Source of the DNA: Prescottella soli
GTDB lineage: Bacteria > Actinomycetota > Actinomycetes > Mycobacteriales > Mycobacteriaceae
Direction of reading: 5' to 3'
Length of the DNA stretch: 64,000 bases
Assembly: GCF_040024445.1 (NCBI RefSeq)
Contig: NZ_CP157276.1
Span: 4,650,001-4,714,000, forward strand
The position numbers and the translations under genes were made by a program. Positions 57,909 to 64,000 of the stretch are shown piece by piece (position 1 is the stretch's first letter; each line of letters opens with the position of its first letter). The notes beneath the pieces are model-generated. The model was given only the letters and a program-made list of their open reading frames with translations. It did not search any database and was not told the origin of the DNA.

Positions 57909-59447
57909 ATGGTGGATTGGAACGAAGAGACCGACGTCATCGTGATCGGATCGGGCGGCGGTCTGGCCGGCGCCTACACGGCTGCGCGTGAAGGACTCTC
58001 GGTCAAGGTCATCGAGGCGACGGACAAGTTCGGTGGCACCACCGCCTACTCCGGTGCCGGCCTGTACTACCCGAACAACGCCGTCCTGAAGCGTGCCGGT
58101 GACGACGACACCCCCGAGGACGCCCGCGAGTACTTCCGGGCCGTCGTCGGCGACACCGCGCCGCTCGAGTTGCAGGACGCGTACCTGGACAACGGCCCCA
58201 AGCTGATCGACTACCTCGAAGCGGACGAGAACGGCCACTTCGAGTTCATGGCCTACCCCTGGCCCGACTACTTCCACGACGCGCCGAAGTCGCGCGCCGG
58301 TGGCCGCCACATCATGCCGGCGTTGCTGGACCCGGCGCGTCTCGGCTCGCTGCGCGACGTCCTGCGCCCGCAGCCGGGCCCGGACCGTCTCGGCATGCCG
58401 CTGCCGGAGGGCGAGATGTTCGGCGGCCAGTCGCTGATCGGCCGCTTCCTCATGGCGCTCACCGACCTCGGTGTCGACCTGCAGTTGAACACGTCGTTCG
58501 AAGAGTTCGTCGTCGAGAACGGTGAGGTCGTCGGTGTCATCGTCGACCACGCCGGCACGCATGAGGCGATCCGCGCCCGCCGCGGCGTCATCGTCGCCGC
58601 CGGTGGTTTCGAGCGCAACGACGAGATGCGCACGAGGTACGGCGTGCCGGGCGTCGGTCGCGACACCATGGGCCCGGAGGGCAACCTGGGCAAGCCGATC
58701 CAGGCCGGCATCGGGATCGGCGCCGACGTCGCGATGATGGGCGAGGCGTGGTGGTCGCCCGGCCTGACGCACCCGGCCGGCAACTCGGCCTTCTCGCTGT
58801 GCTTCACCTCGGGCATCTTCGTCAACCAGGACGGCGTCCGCTTCACGAACGAGTCCGCGCCGTACGACCGCGCCGGCCGTGACATCATCGCCCAGATGGA
58901 CGCGGGCAAGGTGACCCTGCCGTTCTGGATGATCTACGACAACCGCACCGACGGCATTCCGCCGATCGACTCGTGCACGCAGCCGATGGTCGAGCCGGAG
59001 CAGTACTACGAGGCCGGTCTGTGGAAGAAGGCCGACACCGTCGTCGAACTGGCCCAGCTGATCGGGGTTCCGGCCGACGCACTGGTCGCGACCGTCGAGC
59101 GCTTCAACAAGTTCGCGGCAGGCGGCGTCGACGAGGATTTCGGCCGCGGCAACGAGCCGTACGACGGCTACTTCAACGCCGACGGCAACCCGCTGGTCCC
59201 GCTCGAGCAGGGCCCGTTCTACGCGGCGCAGTTCGGCATCTCCGACCTGGGCACCAAGGGTGGACTGGTCACCGACACCACCGCGCGCGTCCTCGACACG
59301 TCCGGCACGGTGATCCCGGGTCTGTACGCGTCGGGCAACTCGATGGCACCCGCCAGCGGCAACGCCTACCCGGGCGGCGGCAACCCGGTCGGCGCCAGCA
59401 TGCTGTTCAGCCACCTCGCGGCCAAGGACGTGGTCGCGAACCGCTGA
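57909..59447 (+). CDS. kstD: 3-oxosteroid 1-dehydrogenase (KstD family)
   Basis: A 512-residue flavoprotein. The FAD motif GSGGGLAGAYTAAREG is near residue 14. The active-site residues of R. erythropolis KstD1 (Tyr119, Tyr318, Tyr487, Gly491) have equivalents at Tyr121, Tyr319, Tyr487 and Gly491. It should introduce the C1-C2 double bond into 3-ketosteroids, the step that opens ring B. The ATG at 57909 follows AGGAGG. There are no other steroid ring genes nearby, but three dehydrogenase genes of a kind used on steroid side chains lie at 32-37.6 kb. Confidence 0.9.
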   Translation: MVDWNEETDVIVIGSGGGLAGAYTAAREGLSVKVIEATDKFGGTTAYSGAGLYYPNNAVLKRAGDDDTPEDAREYFRAVVGDTAPLELQDAYLDNGPKLIDYLEADENGHFEFMAYPWPDYFHDAPKSRAGGRHIMPALLDPARLGSLRDVLRPQPGPDRLGMPLPEGEMFGGQSLIGRFLMALTDLGVDLQLNTSFEEFVVENGEVVGVIVDHAGTHEAIRARRGVIVAAGGFERNDEMRTRYGVPGVGRDTMGPEGNLGKPIQAGIGIGADVAMMGEAWWSPGLTHPAGNSAFSLCFTSGIFVNQDGVRFTNESAPYDRAGRDIIAQMDAGKVTLPFWMIYDNRTDGIPPIDSCTQPMVEPEQYYEAGLWKKADTVVELAQLIGVPADALVATVERFNKFAAGGVDEDFGRGNEPYDGYFNADGNPLVPLEQGPFYAAQFGISDLGTKGGLVTDTTARVLDTSGTVIPGLYASGNSMAPASGNAYPGGGNPVGASMLFSHLAAKDVVANR

Positions 59448-59454
59448 CGGTGAA

Positions 59455-61221
59455 TTACTGGGGGAGGGAAAACAATTCGACGGTCTGACCGTCGATGGGG
59501 TCGGGCGGGAGGAGCGCAAGCGCCTCCCGCCCGATCAGTCCCGCCAGGTGCGCGGTGCGGACCACGGTGTCGGCGCGCCACGTACCGTCCGCCTGGCGGG
59601 CGACGGGCACGATCCGGGTCACCGATGTGCCCGCCTCGGCCGCGTTCGACACCGGCCCGGCCGCCGGGACGACCGGCGTCCGCGCCGTCAGTCCGTCGAC
59701 GATCGCGGGCAGCATCGTCAGCAACGTCACCACCGCGGCGAGTGGGTTGCCGGGCAGTCCGAGCACGACCCGCCCGTCCGGAAGCACTGCCGTCACTTGT
59801 GATCCGCCGGGCCGGCACCGCACCCGCCCGACCAGCGTCCGCGCCCCGGCCCGCGACAGGGCGCCGCGCAACTGGTCGGCAGCGCCGCCGCCCGTCGCGC
59901 CCACCACCACGACGACGTCCGCGTCGCGGGCGTCGCGCAGGAGCGCGTCGAAGCCGTCCGCGGTGTCCCGCAGGTGCGTGTCCGCGACGGTCCGAACACC
60001 GCAGTGGCGCAGTATCTCCGGCAGGACCGGTCCCAGCGAGTCGCGGGTCTGGCCGTCACGCAGCGGTCCGTCGCGTCGGATCTCGTCGCCCGTCACCACG
60101 AGGTGCGCACGCACCGGTCCGCGCACCGTCGCCGCGACGACCTCCGCGCTGGCCGCGGCCGACACCACCGCCGACGTCACCGCGACCCCCGCCTCCGCCA
60201 GGTGGTGCCCGGGCTGCCAGTCCTCACCCCGCCTCCGGGTGTCGTCCCGGGCGGGAACGCCGGGCAGCCGTCGCAACAGGCCCTCGGGATCGGTTGTCGT
60301 CTCGACGTGTTCGTCCCGGATCACCTCGGTCGCCCCGGACGGGACCTGGGCGCCCGTCGCGATCCGGACCGCCTCGCCGTTCGCGAGGGTGAGGTCGGCG
60401 GACGAACCGGCGTACCGGATCTCGCGGCGCAGTCGCCACGGTCCCGGCCCGGCGACGGCGTACCCGTCCATCGCGGAGACGTCGAAGCGGGGCAGCGCTT
60501 CTGCGGCGACGAGGGGAGCGGCGAGTGTCGCCCCGAGTGCATCGGGCAGTCGCACCTCGTGAACTGGCAAGGGCACCAAGGACTCCCGGATAACGGCCCG
60601 CGCCTCGTCGACGTCCATCGGCTCCGGTGGACGGGCGGCCCGGGCGCGCTCGACGTCCGCGGGCGTGTCGCAGTCGGCGACCCCGGCGACCGCGACGGTG
60701 ACGTGGCGGTCCGGCATCAGCGCCTTCATCGGCTGGTTCTCGCGCCCGGCGAGCGCATCCAGCCGGTGGGCCAGTGCCGGGCGCCGCCACACGCTCAGCA
60801 GGAACTGCACGTGTCCGGACTCGTCCACCGCGAACGACGCCTCGGCCTCGGGGTGTTCGACGAGAGTCGACACCAGCTGTGAGACGGTCCGGCCGTCGAG
60901 GGTGGGCAGATCGGCGGCGAGGACGACGACGAGCCCGCCAGTCGATCCGCCGAGCGCGGCCAGACCGGCGGCCAGGGCCGCGACCGGACCGGTGCCCGCG
61001 GGGGATTCCTGCGTCTGCACGATCCGCGCGGACAGCTCGTTCCGATGCGGACCGACGACCGCGATCCGGTCGCATCCGTCGACGGCGCCGAGTGCTGTGT
61101 CCAGCATGCGGCGTCCACCGACGACGATCGCGGGTTTGTCTACACCGCCCATCCGGGTCGCGTGTCCACCGGCGAGAACGATCGCGTCAGTGGGCTCGCC
61201 GGGCAGGCCGAAGGTGTCCAT
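59455..61221 (-). CDS. MobA-MoeA fusion protein (molybdenum cofactor synthesis)
   Basis: A 588-residue fusion. The N-terminal ~205 residues are a MobA nucleotidyltransferase (IVLAGGHATRMGG with the GxxG loop; VVLAADLPTLDG), and residues ~210-588 a MoeA domain (FDVSAMDGYAV; TGAQVPSGATEVI; VVGATGGGA; LGLPGNPLAAVV). MoeA inserts molybdate into molybdopterin, and MobA adds GMP to form the bis-MGD cofactor used by the nitrate reductase here. The two steps are usually separate proteins. The start is uncertain: ATG 61221 is chosen, GTG 61248 and ATG 61239 are possible. Confidence 0.9.
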   Translation of the reverse strand: MDTFGLPGEPTDAIVLAGGHATRMGGVDKPAIVVGGRRMLDTALGAVDGCDRIAVVGPHRNELSARIVQTQESPAGTGPVAALAAGLAALGGSTGGLVVVLAADLPTLDGRTVSQLVSTLVEHPEAEASFAVDESGHVQFLLSVWRRPALAHRLDALAGRENQPMKALMPDRHVTVAVAGVADCDTPADVERARAARPPEPMDVDEARAVIRESLVPLPVHEVRLPDALGATLAAPLVAAEALPRFDVSAMDGYAVAGPGPWRLRREIRYAGSSADLTLANGEAVRIATGAQVPSGATEVIRDEHVETTTDPEGLLRRLPGVPARDDTRRRGEDWQPGHHLAEAGVAVTSAVVSAAASAEVVAATVRGPVRAHLVVTGDEIRRDGPLRDGQTRDSLGPVLPEILRHCGVRTVADTHLRDTADGFDALLRDARDADVVVVVGATGGGAADQLRGALSRAGARTLVGRVRCRPGGSQVTAVLPDGRVVLGLPGNPLAAVVTLLTMLPAIVDGLTARTPVVPAAGPVSNAAEAGTSVTRIVPVARQADGTWRADTVVRTAHLAGLIGREALALLPPDPIDGQTVELFSLPQ

Positions 61222-61265
61222 GGGCCAATGCTGCCGCATCCGGCGCACGCGCGCCGAGAGCCCAC

Positions 61266-61562
61266 TCAGAACCGGTGGCGCGCCACCGCGAGATCCACCC
61301 GCCCGTCACGGATCGGCACACCTTCCAGTTCGAGCTTCGCCAACTGCCGGTGCGCCAGGTGCGGAGCGGGGCGACCGGACGCGCCGAGCACTCGATGCCA
61401 CGGCAGGTCGGCGGTGTCGGTGCGCATGATCCAGCCCACCGTGCGGGGGTTGGAAAGCCCTGCCGCCGAGGCGATGTCGCCGTAGGTGGCCACGCTGCCG
61501 GCCGGGATCGACGCGACCAGTTCCCGGACGCGCTCGATCTGTTCCTCGGTGGTGGCCGCCAC
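61266..61562 (-). CDS. Alkyltransferase-like protein (ATL)
   Basis: A 98-residue protein of the MGMT C-terminal domain type. The reactive Cys of the PCHRV motif is replaced by Trp55 (PWHRVLG), which defines ATL proteins: they flag O6-alkylguanine for nucleotide excision repair rather than remove the alkyl group. GTG 61562. It matches Rv3204 in place and size, showing that the backbone resumes here. Confidence 0.92.
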   Translation of the reverse strand: MAATTEEQIERVRELVASIPAGSVATYGDIASAAGLSNPRTVGWIMRTDTADLPWHRVLGASGRPAPHLAHRQLAKLELEGVPIRDGRVDLAVARHRF

Positions 61563-61570
61563 GGTTGCGC

Positions 61571-62347
61571 CTAGAGGAGCTTGCGGACGAGCGCGGCGAC
61601 GTCGTCGGGCTTGGCGTGGGCGACCATGTGGTCGCAGTCCAGGTCGGCGATCGTGAGGTCGGGTCCGAGGTGTTCGGCCAGCGCGGCGCGGAACTCCGCG
61701 GTCACGTACGGAGGCTGCACCCGCATCGCCTGCACGAGCACGGTCGGGATGCCCTTCGGCGGGAGGACGAAGTCGCGGGCCATCTCGCCCCACGACGCGA
61801 CGACGGCCGGGATCGACATCCGCCAGCCGACGCGGCCGTTGTCGAGTTCGACCAGGTGCTCGGCGAGGTCCGTGTCGAGGACGTCGGCCGGAACGTCCGC
61901 CCACGCGCCGTGCACCTTCTCCGAGCGTGCTTCCGCGACGTCGGTGTAGTCGGGGTGCGCGGCGACCAGTCCGGCGATCCGGCCCATGGTCTCCGGGTCG
62001 AGGCCGAGGGCCGGGTCGAGCAGCACGATGCCGCGGATCCGGTCGGGCACGGCCTGCGCGAGGTGCAGCGCGATCGCGCCGCCGTACGAGTGGGCCACCA
62101 CCACGACGGGGCCGGTGGCGTGCTCGTCGAGCACCTGGACGAGATCGCTCACGTGGGTGTCGAGCCCCCACGGCGGGGTCCACGGCGAGCGCCCGTGCCC
62201 TCGCAGATCGGGCGCGATGATGCGGGTGTCGCCGAGCTGACCGCCGCCGAGGGCCTCCCACCGCCGGCCGTGCCCCGTGAGTCCGTGGAGGGCGAGCACC
62301 TCGGGTGCCCCGGGAGTGCCGAACAGGTAGGTGTGGAGACCGCGCAT
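61571..62347 (-). CDS. lipV: Alpha/beta hydrolase LipV-like
   Basis: A 258-residue lipase/esterase. LALHGLTGHGRRW (oxyanion-hole loop) is followed by VVVAHSYGGAIALHLA with nucleophile Ser in the SYGG turn, and a final CDHMVAHAKP with the catalytic His. Sequence blocks match Rv3203 closely. ATG 62347 has GAAGG close by; an ATG three codons upstream at 62356 is an alternative. It ends 8 bp from the ATL start and may be cotranscribed with it. Confidence 0.9.
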   Translation of the reverse strand: MRGLHTYLFGTPGAPEVLALHGLTGHGRRWEALGGGQLGDTRIIAPDLRGHGRSPWTPPWGLDTHVSDLVQVLDEHATGPVVVVAHSYGGAIALHLAQAVPDRIRGIVLLDPALGLDPETMGRIAGLVAAHPDYTDVAEARSEKVHGAWADVPADVLDTDLAEHLVELDNGRVGWRMSIPAVVASWGEMARDFVLPPKGIPTVLVQAMRVQPPYVTAEFRAALAEHLGPDLTIADLDCDHMVAHAKPDDVAALVRKLL

Positions 62348-62403
62348 GGCCTTCATGATGCCGGATGCAGTCGATGTCGGACGCGTCTGGTGAGATTCTT
62401 CGC

Positions 62404-64000
62404 ATGACCGATTCGGGCGCACGCACCAGGCCGTCGGCGCCGGCCGCGCGGCTCGTCGGCCGCACCGTCGCGGCGCCGGCCGCGCGGACGTGGGCGCCCG
62501 GTCCGGCACGCGTGCTGACCGGTGCGCCCCCCGGGCGCGGCTGGCACCCGTGGCAGATCCTCGGCGGGCCCGGCACGGGCAAGACGTCGCTGATCGTGGA
62601 TGCCGCAGTGGCTCGGATCACGGCCGGTGCGGACCCGGAATCGGTGCTGGTGCTGACGCAGTCGCGGCGCGCGGCCAACGCCGTGCGCGAGCAGATCACG
62701 GCGAGCCTGCTCGCGGCGGAGGCCGTCTCGGGCCCCGACGCGCGCCCGCGGGCGACCCGGGAGCCGCTCGTGCGCACGGTGCACTCGTACGCGTTCGCGG
62801 TGCTGCGGCTGCAGGCCGCCGCGCACGGCAACCCGCCGCCGCGCTTGATCACCGGTTCCGAGCAGGACTCGGTGCTGCGCGAGCTGCTGCGCGGTGACAT
62901 CGCCGACGGCGCCGAGGCGTGGCCCGAACGGCTGCGGCCCGCCCTCGGCATGACGGGGTTCGCGGTGGAACTGCGCAACCTCATGCTGCGGGCCAACGAG
63001 CGCGGGCTCGGACCCGAGGACCTGATCGAGCTGGGGCACGCGCACGACAAGCCGGAGTGGGTCGCGGCGGGCCGCTTCGCGATGCACTACGAGCAGGGCA
63101 TGCTGTTGCGCGGATCGGTCGGCATGGAGGCGCCCGAGGCCACCGCGCCCGCGCTCGATGCCGCCGAACTCATCAGTGCCGCACTCACCGCGTTCGCGAC
63201 CGACCCGGACCTGTTGCGGCGGGAGCGGGTCCGCGTGCGGCACCTTATGGTCGACGATGCGCAACACCTCGATCCGCAGGCCGCGCAGCTGGTCCGCCTG
63301 ATCGGGACGGGCACTGCGATGACCGCGATCGCCGGCGACCCCGACCAGTCGATCTTCGCGTTCCGCGGCGCCGACGCGCACTTCCTCGCCGAACTGGGCG
63401 ACCGCGACGACCCGGCGCAGGTGATCCTCGACACCAACTTCCGGTCGGCCCCCGAGGTCGCGGCCACCGCGGCGCGGGTCGCGGCGCGGCTGCCCGGCAA
63501 TCCGCCGCATCGCGGCGCGGGCGTGCACGCGTCGGACGACGACTCGCCCGGCCGGGCCGTGGTGCGGGTGCTCACCACGCCGGCCAAGGAGGCGGCGCTG
63601 ATCGCGGACACGTTGCGGCGCGCACACCTGATCGACGGCGTGCCGTGGTCCGAGATGGCGATCGTCGCGCGGTCGGTGCCGCGAGTGCTGCCGCCGCTGC
63701 GACGGGCCCTGCTCGCCGCCGGTGTGCCCGTCACGACCGCGGCCAGTGAGCTGCCGCTCGCGAAGCAGCACGGCGTCGCGGGCCTGCTCGCGGTGCTGCG
63801 GGCGCTCTCGGGTGGCGACTTCACCGGCGAGGACGCGCTGGCGCTGCTGTCGGGGCCGATCGGCGGGGCAGAACCGGTGAGCTTGCGGCGACTGCGCCGC
63901 GGTCTGCGCCGCGTCGAACTCGCGTCGGGCGGCGACCGGGACTCGGCGGAGCTGCTGCGGGCCGTCATCGTCGACGGACCGAAGTCCGAGCATGTCGCGC
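62404..64000 (+). CDS. adnA: ATP-dependent DNA helicase-nuclease subunit AdnA, N-terminal part (continues past window end)
   Basis: Open from ATG 62404 to the window end (532 residues present). UvrD-like motifs: Walker A GGPGTGKT with Lys60, the QSRRAANAVR segment (motif Ia), Walker B variant MVDDAQHL with Asp284/Asp285, and GDPDQSIFAFRGAD (motif III). The DD-A-Q Walker B is typical of AdnA. In mycobacteria AdnAB (Rv3202c/Rv3201c) resects double-strand breaks in homologous recombination. The nuclease domain lies beyond the window. It is divergent from lipV. Confidence 0.92.
   Translation, partial: MTDSGARTRPSAPAARLVGRTVAAPAARTWAPGPARVLTGAPPGRGWHPWQILGGPGTGKTSLIVDAAVARITAGADPESVLVLTQSRRAANAVREQITASLLAAEAVSGPDARPRATREPLVRTVHSYAFAVLRLQAAAHGNPPPRLITGSEQDSVLRELLRGDIADGAEAWPERLRPALGMTGFAVELRNLMLRANERGLGPEDLIELGHAHDKPEWVAAGRFAMHYEQGMLLRGSVGMEAPEATAPALDAAELISAALTAFATDPDLLRRERVRVRHLMVDDAQHLDPQAAQLVRLIGTGTAMTAIAGDPDQSIFAFRGADAHFLAELGDRDDPAQVILDTNFRSAPEVAATAARVAARLPGNPPHRGAGVHASDDDSPGRAVVRVLTTPAKEAALIADTLRRAHLIDGVPWSEMAIVARSVPRVLPPLRRALLAAGVPVTTAASELPLAKQHGVAGLLAVLRALSGGDFTGEDALALLSGPIGGAEPVSLRRLRRGLRRVELASGGDRDSAELLRAVIVDGPKSEHVA

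Overview
The window is high-GC actinobacterial DNA, most likely from Rhodococcus (or the Rhodococcus equi / Prescottella group). Evidence: GTG starts and GTGA/ATGA gene overlaps are frequent. There are mycolate-group markers (an antigen-85-like mycolyltransferase, a DprE1-like oxidase, a WS/DGAT). The gene order also matches, from memory, the Mycobacterium tuberculosis segment Rv3231c to Rv3202c. No tRNA, rRNA, CRISPR array, transposase or integrase was seen. Species cannot be fixed from the sequence alone.

Region 1 (1-13.9 kb) begins with the tail of a WS/DGAT acyltransferase. A fatty acyl desaturation module follows: a ferredoxin-reductase-type electron donor and two DesA3-like desaturases, with three copies of one 14-bp dyad upstream. 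Next come an Old Yellow Enzyme, a secreted CocE-type hydrolase, rsgA, aroA, an SRAP protein, a luciferase-like flavoenzyme and a YbaK-type deacylase.

Region 2 (13.9-31.8 kb) is the conserved mycobacterial-type backbone. It holds the redox sigma factor/anti-sigma pair sigH-rshA behind a SigR/SigH-type promoter, and a 24-codon bL37 gene. The biotinyl carrier TB7.3, the kinase PdtaS and whiB1 (with a CRP-type site) follow, then a lipid kinase, a GNAT, a histidine phosphatase and a ParA-like ATPase. The rest is an M20 hydrolase, a beta-propeller membrane protein, a DEAD-box helicase, a ferritin-like protein, DUF3107, a TetR regulator, a DUF3152 protease-like protein, an HAD hydrolase, MoeZ and a TIGR02569 protein.

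Region 3 (31.8-61.2 kb) is about 29.5 kb lying between the Rv3205c and Rv3204 orthologues. It has four modules: (a) three acyl-CoA dehydrogenase genes, one a natural alpha-beta fusion, around a LuxR-type regulator with a degenerate phospholipase-D-like sensor; (b) a GntR regulator and a CynX-type MFS transporter; (c) a tightly overlapped nitrate assimilation operon, narK-nasA-electron-transfer subunit-nirB-nirD-nnaR-cbiX, with a hairpin covering the narK ribosome binding site and a GlnR-type box before nirD; (d) a cell-envelope/redox group with a thioesterase, R2lox, a heptad-repeat membrane protein, a MurJ-like flippase, a DprE1-like oxidase, an antigen-85-like esterase, a 3-ketosteroid dehydrogenase and a MobA-MoeA fusion. 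The fusion could supply molybdenum cofactor to the nitrate reductase, and cbiX siroheme to NirB.

Region 4 (61.2-64 kb) returns to the backbone: an alkyltransferase-like protein, LipV and the start of the AdnA helicase-nuclease, which runs off the end.
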